DNA from: Strobilurus pachycystidiatus
Lineage: Eukaryota; Basidiomycota; Agaricomycetes; Agaricales; Physalacriaceae
DNA length: 64,000 bases
Assembly: GCA_019915135.1 (NCBI GenBank)
Contig: JAHLMK010000006.1
Coordinates: forward strand, 2,883,908 to 2,947,907
Reading direction: 5' to 3'
In this document: positions 45,408 through 56,598 of the stretch, in pieces
Layout: each line of letters opens with the position of its first letter
How positions within the stretch are numbered: the first letter of the stretch is position 1
Position numbers and translations under genes: made by a program
The notes under the pieces: model-generated
What the model saw: only the letters and a program-made list of their open reading frames with translations
The model's database searches: none
What the model was told of the DNA's origin: nothing

Positions 45408-48400
45408 ATGGGCCAAATTGCCAAGAAGAAACGCCAGTCTGAAGCGCAAAAGGCTCACACTAAGTCTTTGAACCAGAACTCTACGGGATACAACAAGGAG
45501 AACTATCTACCACCTCTGAGGAAGACATCACATCGACCTCCTACCGCTGCTGCCCTTTGCAGTGCCCAGGCTGCTGCTGCTAAGGAGAGACTTCGTGCTA
45601 ATGAGTTTGAGCGGAAATTGCGCAATGCCACTAGGCGTGAGCAACGCGCACAAACGGAGATCACCAGCCTCGGTAATGCTATTGTAGCTGCAGAGGCTGA
45701 AGTTCTTGCTGCCCAGGAAGAGGCGGAACGGCTTGTCACAGCCACTATCGAGACCGCGGCTGCTAGCAAGAAAATACTGGTCAGACAGCTGCGCAAAGCA
45801 AATGCACTCCTGGACACGCACCACAACGATGCTGTACACTTCCAAGCACTCAGTCTTGAGCAGAAGAATGAGCTTATAGCTATGTGGCGGCTTGTTCGGA
45901 ACCTAGAGGCGAAAGCAATACGATATCAGCGTCTACAAGTTTCCGTGCGCAACCATGCTCACAAGGCACATCTCCTGGGAAAGATGAAGAAGAAAGGATC
46001 TTACCGGCGAGAGATCCGTGCGCTCTCTCACATGCTGGTCTCAACAGGATGTGGAGGTGGAAAGGTTGGAGCACTTATCAAGGACATTGCGGGCTTGTTC
46101 GGTGTCAAGGTTGACAAAGTCATGGGTCGTCGCACGGTCGCGAGAACAGTCAAGGAGGGTCTTGTCATGGCGCAGATGCAGCTTGCATATGAGATGCAGG
46201 CTACTGAAGGTCAGAATCCTCTTTTTTGATCTGCCACTTACTCACCATTTGATAGACCTCACTTTGAGTGGAGACAGTACTTCCCGTCGTCACCAGAACT
46301 ACCAGGGCCACCACGCGACCTTTCGAGTCCCTGAGCAGCAACCAGACGGTTCTGTAAAGCTGTCAGACAAGCCAGTCACTTGATTTCTCGGGATCCGCTC
46401 CACTGTTGATCATTCGAGTGAGTTATCGAAGGATGCGTGGTGTTATGATCTTGGCCCAGAGGTCCGACAGGCACAAGGCCTCGCCGTCCTCCCTGATTCC
46501 CGGAAAGTCGTCTGGAACCCCTCGGGGCGCTCGAGGAGCGCATCCGCGGGCGAAGTCTATATCTTGTTCCACCACGAACCCCGCTCACGGATATTGCCTC
46601 CGCGGAAGCATCGTCTTCCTCCCTTCCCCTGCAACATACCATTGGATACAACCTTACGAGAAGCCAGCGTAACCGAGTTGTGGACTCTCTCTGTCATTTC
46701 GACACCTCAGGGAAATCCTAGCGAACTAAGTAACATACGCGCCCACATCCGGATCACTCGGTCCGACTACAGGGAAGTTCGAGGGAACACTCTCGCCACA
46801 TCAACTATCGAACTCGCTCGTACAAATCTAGACTCAGCAGGGCGGCCGACCGCCGTAGGAGAAAGACGCGTTCGACCGTCTCCGCTCGGCCGAGGACCTT
46901 TCCCGATTGCCCGCCCCTCGCACAACTATGTTCACGAGGGCTCTCTCCTCTGGTAGAGCTGGCTGGCGCTTCTTGAGAAGAAGCAGCATGCGCTCCCATG
47001 ATACCGCCCGCCCTATCGCGCCCATCGCCATCAATTCCGCCTCACAACCGCGTGGGTGAATCCCGCCGCTGATCGGCATCGACTCCCGCCGCGTCGGCTG
47101 ACAACCCGCCATCGCCGGACAGGCCTGGGTCGTTTACGCTTTTAGTTGGGACCTCGAAGAAGGTTCTCAATGTTTGGAGAATGAGTCAGGAGCGCCCTTT
47201 TGGGTAAAGGGCGGGACAGCGCGGTCCCGCCGCCCAACGTATAAATACAGCGCTATCATACTTGTAAAACCTTAGAGTGGACTTTACGTTTAACCATCCC
47301 GTTCTTTGTCCTCGCCCCCGTCTCCCCATCCAACAGACCATCCTCTTAGATATCGACCGGGTCGATCTCGAAGTGAACGCCCTCTCGTGAGAACAGGCCA
47401 ATAGACGACTCGGGGAGTCCGTCTGATTGACATCTCGACTCTCATTCGTGTTGATTCCTGCCAGCGGAACACCCTCGACCTCGACAGACAGCCCGACCTA
47501 CTTAGGATCCTAGGACGGACGCTAACATGTGGGTCCAAACTTTTCTGGAATGCGAGGCGACCTACTCTGCCAGTCCTCTTGCCAAGCGGACAGAAAAGAA
47601 GGCATTCAACCTACGCACTGTCTGTCAAAAGCTACGCGGCATGTGTAGTGACCATGCGGCTGGCAAGAAGAGTACTTCGGACATGATGGAAAGTCTGAAG
47701 CGAGAAGAGAGTCTACAGGACCTCGGTGAGACGGCGCTCCTGGACAAGGATCTCACCGCGGTCCAGGATATGTTACGAGAGTGGAACCTTCGAAAGATCG
47801 AAGACGCCGGAGGATGGGAGGCGTGGGATGCCCTGCCCGCTGAAGATTGGGCGGCACGAGATCTTGCCACCGTGAATGCCATGGTTCGGGCGCTGGGAGA
47901 GGAGTCATTCAACAATCTGGATGCTGCAGATCAACGAGCACTTACGCTCTATGTCTGGACGGGGTGCTGCATGCATAAGGATCAAAACAGCTTCAAAGGC
48001 GGAAATGCCAGGATGCAGGCAAACTGTAAGCTCTTGGGGCTTACTCAGCCTATTCCTATGGCGAACAAGTGGAACGTCAACGCCGTCCGCAACGCTCTCT
48101 CACCTGAGAAAGGCGGAAAGCCGGCTACAGAGGAGGAGATTGCTACCCTTGAGGCATCCGCATTCGGTGGCGCCAAGGTAGCGGCGCTTGCGGGAGCGAT
48201 TTTCAACAATTGTTATGACAAGAAAGGTCAAGGAGATACGCACATCGCCTTTATGGAGGATCAGCTTGACGCATTCATCAAGAGGTTCCCTCAAACGAAT
48301 AACACACGCTTTGGAAGCTATGGAGAGGCGGCCGGTGAGCTACTGGAGAGGCTCCCGCTGTATCTCAAGTTTCTCAAGCATATCCGGCTCAAGAAGACGA

Positions 48401-49548
48401 CCCCTGCCTGGACAAACATCGAGCTCAATGTCTACAATGCCCTCAAAGATCCGGCAACACTCACCGAGCTTGCTGTCCTTGCCTTATATCAGCAAGCCAT
48501 CACACACCCATATATGCGCATGGTGCGTCGACCAGAGGGCAAGGCGTTGAATGTGTTGGACCTTGGGCCGCTCCACGTCCAGATCCGAGAGCATTGTCAG
48601 AAGCTTATTGATAAGCCCGAGCTCCTTCTCGACTTTGACAAGGATTGTCATGTACTCGCCAGCTTTGACGGAAAGCCGTGGGTCCGTCCAGGTCTTGTTG
48701 ACGCTGTCCGAGAGCTGGATGCGAAAGACGAGCTTCCCCATCTTTGCGAGATGCTGGTAGCGTTCCTGGAAGGGGCACTGGTCACTTGGATACGATTCTC
48801 GTCAGAATACGCACCTGGGGGACTGATTGACGGGATGACTGATGCTGAGAAGGAGCAGGCTTACCTTCCGGCAACAAATGACAGGAACGAGGGTGCACTC
48901 GGTTCCTACATTGTCTTTGCACGCAACAATCCATCCACGACCCTTCAGACCCACAACACCCTGGCCTGCTTTACTCGCAATCATACTCAGCAATTCGTGA
49001 ATGCGTTCTTTGCGGCTGAAGATCATCGGTTCGTGATGGCGCGCGCTCGGGAGATTGACGCGTCGGGGATGGAGCAGGCGCGGAAGCAGGAGCAGGCTGA
49101 TTTTGATCACATGCTAGCTGAAGAGACGGAGAAGAAGTTAGCTATCAAGGCTAAGAAAATCAAGGATACAGCAGATCGGTTGGCCGCGATTGATTTGATC
49201 ACATCGGTTGACCAAATCCGAGTCAAGGGAATGACACGCGACCGCCTCAACGACCAGCTGGAGATTCTTCGCCGTCGATGGAAGGGCCAGATTGACATCC
49301 CTTGCAAGAGCCACATCAAGAATCTGGGGCCGAAGCAAGACGCCCTGGAAAAGGCATTCACAGCCCATGTTATGCTTCTTCAGAAGGGAACAGGACCTCA
49401 GCCACAAGAAAGGACCCCTACCCAGGACATGGAGACCACTTCTGAGCCTATTCCAGCTGCCGAGGATGTCGAGGAGTGTAGTCCCAGGATTATTGATGAC
49501 TGGTACACGGAGGAGGACGATGAGATGGCTGAGGACGGCGAGTTTTGA
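45408..49548 (+). pseudogene. transposase-like protein, about 1,000 aa, disrupted
   Basis: Exon 1 is 45408-46209, a 46-nt intron follows, and exon 2 is 46256-46440 continuing at 47533-49548 after the solo LTR. An N-terminal Ala/Arg/Glu coiled coil leads to LSGDSTS near residue 276, then HK..N.FKGG (MHKDQNSFKGGNARM) and ATNDRNEGALGSY toward the C-terminus. I know this as a high-copy family of uncharacterised proteins in mushroom fungi. The D of LSGD and the E of NDRNEG are candidates for a DDE-type site, by inference only. Two lesions are present: TGA at 46381-46383, where CGA (Arg) would fit, and the 1.09-kb LTR. Confidence 0.65.
46441..47527. repeat. solo LTR, 1,087 bp, inside the transposase gene
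   Basis: The ends are TGTTA...TAACA. The flanks are CGTGG (46436-46440) and TGTGG (47528-47532), a 5-bp target duplication with one C-to-T change. A TATA-like TATAAATA lies at 47241. Excising it with one flank puts the two transposase parts in one frame. It is unrelated to the 1.83-kb LTR. Confidence 0.75.
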
Positions 49549-50517
49549 TGTTTTCAGTCGTTATATTATCATAGAGGGCCGGTATAATGCACGTAGATAT
49601 ATAATCAAGAGCCAGAATGCAAGGCGTCGTGGTGGTTGTAGTCGAAGTGATACTTGCCATCGAATCTCCGGTAACTCAAACTGACCGGCTGACTAATCGC
49701 TCATGGCCGATCCGAGAATTGCCCACTACCACAAGAAGAGAGTAAGTAGAAATTCGATTTCGAATTTCTATAAACTAACTTACACTCAAAGAAATATAAC
49801 GAACTGTCGTTCATTACTGAACCCAGAACGTTAGAAGAAGAGGAAGAAGACCGTGGGCCGCCACCACCAAAGAAGGTCAAGCGACAGTACAAGAGCAAAT
49901 CGAGCTCAAAATCTGTTCCGCCCGCGCGCCCTCCAACACCTCCACCAGTAGCCTCATCGTCCAGAGTCCAAATCCCTGCGAAGCTCGACTTGGGACCAGT
50001 ATTGGGTATGGAGACTGACGACGACTCCCATCGACCTCAGGATCCACCTAAGAAGAAGAGTCCAAAGAAGTCGAAGGTGAACGAACCCAAGGCCACGAAA
50101 ATTGACAGTACGGGGGCAGTGTACACCAACAAGGAGGTTCAAGAACGGATTGACACCCTCAATTTGTGCTCGAATTGCTCGAAGGGTCACAGGGAATGTA
50201 CTTGGGTTGCGGTTAACGAGCAACTTTGGGAACCCCAGGCGGCAAAAGTCAAGATTCAAATTTCTTGCGACACTTGCCATGACCGTCGAGTAATGTGCCA
50301 ACCACCCGATGTCGATGGTGGTTTCTTCTATCACCAAGCCAAGAAGATACCCGCCTTTGAAAAGATGAAGGATACGTTGGAAAGCAAGGGTACCGAGCTG
50401 AGGGACGCTGAAAGACGTATCAAGGACTTGGAAGAAGAGCTGCAGAAGGAGAAAGAGGCCAAGAGGAAGTTAGAGAAGAAGTTAGCTAAAGATAAGAAGA
50501 AGAGAGCAAGAGAGTAA

Positions 50518-51483
50518 ATCAAACTCGATTTGACATTAACAGTCGGATTACTTTGACTTACTATTGGGACTTGAACTTTTTCTTACCTCTAGTTGAAATT
50601 CATATACGATTTTTTTGAACTAGACAGACTTAGGGTGCAGTAAGCCTCAAATAAGCCAAAAACAAAATCGTTCTCGGTTTGCTTTGCACTATAAGAAAGA
50701 AAGGTTCATATAGTTATGAAAGGATAGAAAATCAAAGAAATTTCGAAAAACAAGTACAAACAAAGTCAAAAATCAAGAAATACTGTAGCGCTTTATTGTG
50801 TGGTCGGTTGGACTTGCGCTTAGTTGGAAAGTTGTTCGAAATCAAAAATAAGCCACTGAGTTTTTCCGCACAAAGCTTGGGGAGCGCCGTACGCAGAGAT
50901 ATTAGAGAAGTGACCTTAAAAGGCCCATAGAAGGTTTCCTGCCAAGATACGGACTGTTGGGAGCTTCAAATGAAATAGTCCGTTGGGAGCTTCAAATGAA
51001 ACAGTCCGTATCTTCCTATAATGATCTAGGAAGTGAGACGGAGCCAATCGGTCAATTTGGGGCCAAACGGAGTATTTTGCCTTTTCTGGCGCGGCAAATG
51101 ATCCAATCGACAATCGGATTTCAGATTTGGAATCCTGGCATCGATATCTACCAGAATCACTTTTCAAAGTGAAAAACGGTCTATTCCTTACTGTGCCTAA
51201 TGGGTAAGGAAAGTTTAAAATCGATGGGGGCCAATTTGAGTTTGATTTGACTTGGGTACATTTGGACAAGTAAGAAACATAATTGTCATAGTAAAGAAAA
51301 GCTTCAGAGCCTAGTAAAGCACTAATTAGAGAACTGAAGAAAATCATATTCGATTTTCTCAGCTATCACTAGAGAAATATACCAAGACAAAGAAGAGATA
51401 TTTGAGCTCAAATATCAAGATAATCAGCCTAGAAATAAAGGGGCAAAATCAAGTGTTTAACAAGAGTCAGGAAGCGCTGGAGA
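50518..51483. other. between genes C and A; 15-bp inverted repeat
   Basis: The first 100 bp resemble the 3' UTR of gene A (after 54838). Perfect arms AAGATACGGACTGTT at 50944-50958 and its inverse at 51000-51014 enclose two copies of GGGAGCTTCAAATGAA. No gene is seen. Confidence 0.6.
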
Positions 51484-51948
51484 TAGACATGAGCACGAAT
51501 GTCGGATATTTCAATTATATTCGTATCCGACATCCGAAGATATTCGGATGTCGGATGTCGGATACCTTTCGGATGTCGGATACCTCTCGGATGTCGGATG
51601 TCCACTTTCTGAGCAGACATCCGCGACATGATAGTGTGGGCTGTAGTATATGAGTGTTCTGTGTTAGCTATGTGACTCTAATTGACATTTACACACAGTG
51701 TAATATCATAACTTCATAGTAGGTATAGTTTCAAAGGCTGCTCTTGATGCAATATTATGCCAATACTCATGGATATTCAGATATATTTGAATATATTCGG
51801 ATGAATATTCACAAATATTCGGATATTGGACAATTATCTCGGATGCAATGTCGGATATCCATCCGAATACAAATATCTGGGTTTGAGGTGCACATATTTG
51901 TGGTTCGGATGTCGGATACATCCGAATAGACACTCATGATCATGTCTA
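51484..51948. mobile_element. 465-bp MITE with TIR TAGACATGA
   Basis: TSD GCTGGAGA at 51476-51483 and 51949-51956. The interior is crowded with the ATCCGACATCCGA palindrome. Same as 26290-26754. Confidence 0.72.
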
Positions 51949-52039
51949 GCTGGAGATGAGATCTATGACCTAAATAGGAAAGAATCTAGATTGTTTGAAG
52001 GCGCTGATCCATAAACGTGTGCAACTGCGCATGTCAGAC

Positions 52040-52208
52040 TTAGAAATTCGAGTCAGAAGAAGTTGTCACCGTCGGTTACTCGGAAAGCGATAATCAGTGT
52101 CGTATAAAAGCTGGGTCTTCGAGTCTGAAAAACTCTTTCCCCACCACTCGCACTACGACCCTCGATTTCGATTTCCACCTTTTCGACCTCAAATTTCTTT
52201 CCACTACC
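52040..52208 (+). promoter_or_regulatory. promoter of gene A
   Basis: Shared block GAAGTTGTCACCGTCGGTTA (from 52060) and TATA-like GTATAAAAG at 52102-52110, about 100 bp before the ATG, with the same internal spacing as in gene C. Confidence 0.55.
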
Positions 52209-54838
52209 ATGCCCATGAAAGACATCATAGCCGTTATGGACCAGACGCAAAACAAGGGACAGCTTAGGGTTGGCGGAGTCAACATTACGAAGGGCCACAA
52301 CTTCTTGTTCTTGGGCCGGAAACGTGTGGACCCCCTCATCTATGTCCCCGTCTTCTCCAAACAGGCCACTGCAGCTCAGTTGTGGTACTTCCCGGATTTG
52401 TTGCGCAAGCTAGCGCCCAAACACCATTTCTACGAATTCGCGGCTCGATATGCTAGCTCCATCAACCCGCTTGACTTCCAACTGGAATTCGAGATCGAAA
52501 AGCTCGATGCTATGCTTTTCGAAGCCTACTTGCTGTGGTTCGTTTGGACTCTTGCACAAGGAGAACCGGAGCGGGAAGATGAAATAGACATGGAGGAGAT
52601 GGCTCAAGAATACAAGGTTTTGCTGAGCTCGGTAAAGACCCAAGAACAGACAAAATTCGGATAGAAGCTAATAAAGCCTTCTAGCCGCAGCTTGTCTTGA
52701 AGAAGATGCGAGAAATCGCTGAAGAAAAAGATTGGCCTTTGGAACGGCCTACAGAATTCGATGAAGAGGTAAGTAAAGAAATTCGAACTCGAATTTCTTA
52801 CTTAACAATAGAGACCTTCACGAGTCTCGAGGATCCAGTGAGTACTCGAGACTCGACTCGCCTCGGGCACTCGCAGGACTCGATCCCCGAGACTCGCGGA
52901 TCTTGCCGGGGCGAGTCCGAACACGAGTCGCGAGCAGGGCTTCGGTCGTGTGAGTACTCATGGCGAGTACTCACACGGACTCGCGCAGTTCTCTGACGGT
53001 TAAAGACCTCAGACAAACTGTGAGCCGAGCGTGCAGCAAGCGTGTTGTACGCTCGTTCTTAATGAAATTTGATCTGATCACTCGGGATCAATATCCCGGA
53101 TCCCAAGCGAGCGAGCAAGATTGATCGCGATCAATCTCTTGCTCTTCTCCTGCCTCCACCACCATGGGGTTGACGATTCGTCAACCCTGCCAGTCTGACA
53201 ATTGTCATCTGGCTTTGGACGACACCCTCATGCCCCACAATAGGGCGCGGACGACTTCTGAGGTCCGTTGCTAGGGCGCCGCGGCCTTGGCAACGGGCCA
53301 ACCAGGACGCGTAAGCCCCCATACATGGGCAGCAGACGCTGAACGGCGACAATAGCGGCCATCCAGAGGCCTCGGCACTTTGGAAGGACCTCTGAAGTGC
53401 TGCTCGGCAGGCCTGGGGACTGGATTGGGCGGGATGACCGGTGCGCGGTGCGTTTGCGAATGACGCGCACACCTAGGTGCGTGTCTCAAATTTCATTCAT
53501 TTGATGTCTCTGGCCATTGATCTATTTATTCATGCAGCATGCAGCATGCCGCACACACTCGCATCTCCGCCACCCAACCACACTCAACGTCACTACCGCA
53601 CGGCACACACCTCCTCGTCACCTCGTTGTGGTTCTTCCTATAATGTCAACTCCCTCGCCGCCCCGCCGCCGCCCTCGCTAATCATGTACTCATGCCCGGC
53701 TGAGGCCCCCCGCGCAATTGCTCGGGGGGATTCGTCGTGCATGACAGATGAACACTGGGAGTACTGCACGAGTACTCGCCTGAGTACCCGTGAGTACTCA
53801 TAACAACTCAAATCAACATGAGTACTCGCCGGACCCGTGAGTACTCGACTCGCGGGACTCGAGTCTTTACCAGTGCGAGTCTTGACACGAGTCGCGGGCA
53901 CTGATTTGGCCCATGAGTACTCGTGACTGCGAGTCCGAGTCGACTCGAGTCAAGACTCGTGAAGGTCTCTACTTAACAAAGATAAGATTTTCTTTGATGA
54001 TGAAGACAACGAGTCCGTCTTAGAAACGGACAGCGAAGATCAAGAGTCGGAGTCGACAACCAGAAATTTGACCCCAAAATCCTCCACACCCTTTACCACG
54101 CCCAAGCCTAGACCTCGACCCACTCCGTTGAAGTCTGCCGAAGCGAAGGCAAGGATGGAAAAAGAAAAAGGGAAGCCAGCTAGAGCTGAGACACCGGTAA
54201 GAGAATTGACTTTGAATGTCTTAAATTCGAACGAGATTTTCTTATGCCCTATCCAGCGCACCCCAATAGCTTCCACCTCCAAGCAAACGTTGGAACCCGA
54301 ACCAGGAAATTTGCCTTCAAATTCCCTGCCAACGCCCAAGGCCCTTTCCCATTCCCCTCAGCCAGCGCCAAAATGAATTCGAAAACGAAAACGTGCCGCG
54401 ACCCCAATGGAGGAGGAAGAGGAAGCGCCAGAGCCCAAGAAACCGAAGACCAATTCAAAGCCAAAATCCTCCACTAGCCGCCCATCCAAAGCTGATAAGC
54501 ACGGCAAAGTGTTGGACAACAAGGCGATGCAGAAGAAGATCAACGTGGATCGCAAGTGTCTCACCTGCAAGCAGCGAGGGCAAGAGTGTACCTGGGAGTA
54601 TATGCTGAATCAGCGGAACCACCCAGATACCGTCAAGACCAAGACTTGTGTATCTTGCGACCGTTGCCGGGTCCAACGGTACACTTGTTCACCGCCCAAA
54701 CGCCGCTACGATTACTTCAAGCACAAATCCAAGAAGGATGTCGAATTGGACAAGGCGGCAGAAGAGTTGACGAAAACCAAGGAAGAGATCGACAAGCTGA
54801 AGAAGAAGTTGAAGAAGGCGAAGAAAGCGAAGGAGTGA
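52209..54838 (+). pseudogene. accessory gene A, zinc-cluster/coiled-coil protein
   Basis: 433 codons in four exons (52209-52631, 52685-52768, 53987-54196, 54257-54838), all joins in phase. The N-terminal 160 residues (MPMKDIIAVMDQ...) are unrecognised and rich in aromatic residues. An acidic, then Pro/Lys-rich linker follows. Near residues 340-385 CLTCKQRGQEC and CDRCRVQRYTC form two C-x2-C-x6-C halves, and the tail is a Lys/Glu coiled coil. One in-frame TGA at 54374-54376, where CGA would fit a basic run, is shared with the copy at 27026, so it predates the duplication. It could allow only a truncated product or restart at ATG 54407. Intron 2 holds the 1.16-kb hAT-like element. Confidence 0.65.
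52809..53971. mobile_element. 1,163-bp hAT-like non-autonomous element in gene A intron 2
   Basis: Perfect 19-bp TIR TAGAGACCTTCACGAGTCT. The 8-bp TSD CTTAACAA (52801-52808, 53972-53979) fits the hAT nTnnnnAn preference. Both ends are full of GAGTACTC and CGAGTC motifs; the middle is GC-rich without a gene. It is absent from the duplicate at 27 kb. Confidence 0.82.
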
Positions 54839-55100
54839 TTCGAGCTCGATTTTCTAAAATAGACAATCGGACTAGTTTTACTTACTGGACTTTAACTTCT
54901 TCTTGTACAAACACGCATTTCTTGTAGACTCTAAAATGTTACTTGACGCTTCTAACGCTTTGAAGAACAAAAAGATATAAGATTCAAATAAGAAATTCAA
55001 GATCGAATTGTAGAAATTTGATGTGGATAAAATACATGTTGATTTTCAACGATCCGGTACAAGCAATTCAAAGTTAAAGGGAGACATGTAAGAACTGTAA
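54839..55100. other. convergent 3' region of genes A and D; second polypurine tract
   Basis: A TCGA dyad (TTCGAGCTCGATTTT) follows the gene A stop immediately. AAAGGGAGA at 55076-55084 sits in the same AAAGTTAAAGGGAGA context as the tract before the right LTR. Confidence 0.5.
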
Positions 55101-56258
55101 CTACTCCCTCCAATGCGGCTCTATACAAAAGTGTCGAAACAAAGGACTGTTACCTCTATTATACAGCCTAGTATAAAAAGTATAAAGTTGTTCAGGCAAC
55201 AAGGAAGCTACAACGTGTTGTAAGAGGCGAATGTCCGCAGCAGAGGCAGTTGACCAAGTAATTTCCCAAAAACGTTTAGGTATATTGGGAAAATCCTGAT
55301 CGATAAGCCTGTTAAGAAAGAAGCATAAGTCAGAAATTCGAATTCGAGTTTCTAACAAATGCTTACGTGGGATATATAGGGCCTGCAGCATTAAGACCTT
55401 GGCAAAAAGTAGAGAAACTGAACTCGCAATCACAAAATAGTCCTTGACTACCAGGCATAGGGTCAAGAACCCGGTCTTCATAGAACCGTGGAATCCAAGT
55501 AATCAGCTCGCGAATATACACTGGAATGCCTCGCGTGGAGGGAGGGATGCTGCGCATCCATTCGACGTCCTCGGGTGACATTATGGTGTTCAAGTACCGA
55601 GGCAATGATTGTTCGGTAGAAAAGAACGCGGTTTCCCTATGAAGTAATAAGAAAATCGATCTCAATAACATACCAAAGATCGCATGGTAATCGCTAGGAA
55701 CTTATCTCGAAATTCACCAAATGACAAGTGAATAATCGACTCGGGCAAGATATGGGGAAGAGTAACCCCATCCAATCCACGAAGCGGTTCCTCGTGAAAG
55801 AAGGCCATCACAAGATGCCAACAGAGAATGTAAATGGACAAGAAGCTATTTTCCACACCACGAGCAGTAACGAGGGCAACATGTCGCCATAAGTTACTAT
55901 AGCGTCGCTAGGAGGATAGTCAGAGAAATTCGAACATGGATTGCTAGCTCGATTTTCTCACCAGCACATACACCATATACCGCAAGGTAGGAACGTCCAA
56001 GTTACCGTGGTGTCCACCAAAGAAAAGATGACGATCCGTATGGAAAGCCGTCTCTCGATGATCCACGTCGCCCCAGCTACCATCGGGCTCTCGTTCCACC
56101 ATCACAAAGTCACGGTGTACACTATAAAGATCAAAAGCGGACGCAACCGCCAATTCAGCCTCGAGAAACACTGCAACATCGTCGGGAATAATGGTGAAGC
56201 TGGAGTGAAGATTGCGGAACCTAAGTTCGCAGAGAAAAGGGAAATTCATCTGAGCCAT
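55101..56258 (-). pseudogene. accessory gene D, copy 2 (1-bp frameshift)
   Basis: Exons are 55962-56258, 55674-55907, 55367-55636 and 55101-55308. Exon 3 is one base longer than in copy 1 (an extra G after the acceptor AG, TTTCCC against TTTCC on the plus strand), which shifts the frame near residue 177. Otherwise the 335-residue plan, the start context (CACCATGG) and the TCGA-dyad introns are the same. The frame upstream of the ATG is not conserved between copies, so I do not extend it to 56495. Confidence 0.6.
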
Positions 56259-56598
56259 GGTGATGAATTTCCACCACTCGAAAAGATCAAATTTATAAGA
56301 ATCGAGAAGAAAGGCACCAAACCAATTAAGAAAAGAACCAAGACCTAAGTAAAGAAACCAAATTTCTCGGGTCCGATTATCGAATCCAAGATCAAGAGTA
56401 AGAATGTCTATATGCAGACCGACAGATAATAATATATGCGCGAGTAGACTAAAAAGATAAAGGTCCGTCGCGTAAGCCCCAAGCCTCCGGTACACTAGTC
56501 ACAGTTCAAGCCAAGATTTCCAACTAGTTACTTTGTAAAGAATAAGTCATCAATTACTTATGCTAAGAAGTATCAATGATGACTTGGCTCCCAATGAT

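Larger units (their letters stand above)
44865..49731 (+). mobile_element. 4.87-kb DNA transposon of an Agaricomycete-specific family
   Basis: The ends TGGTGGTGGGCAATCCCC and the inverse of ...ATTGCCCACTACCA match at 22 of 27 positions. CAAGAAG flanks both sides (44858-44864, 49732-49738). It interrupts an exon of gene C, and removing it with one flank restores the exon in frame. It carries one transposase-like gene and a nested solo LTR. Confidence 0.75.
43443..50517 (+). pseudogene. accessory gene C, zinc-cluster/coiled-coil protein, split by a transposon
   Basis: About 648 codons in seven pieces: 43443-43574, 43621-43674, 43725-43778, 43832-44755, 44811-44864, 49739-49741 and 49792-50517. 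The fifth and sixth pieces are one exon once the DNA transposon and one CAAGAAG are removed. A TAA at 44702-44704 lies inside the longest exon (a CAA would fit). The central region (from MALMPIEKFF) is unrecognised. The C-terminus has CSNCSKGHREC and CDTCHDRRVMC (two C-x2-C-x6-C halves with a long linker, a zinc-cluster-like arrangement), then a Lys/Glu coiled coil. Gene A shares this C-terminus, the promoter block and the 3' UTR. All five introns carry a TCGA motif, most as dyads. DNA or RNA binding is possible but inferred. Confidence 0.6.

Noticed and set aside
56259..56495. Upstream extension of gene D with hydrophobic segments (possible membrane protein)
   Set aside because: The two copies differ by an indel there and the strong-context ATG is at 56258, so the extension is probably untranslated.
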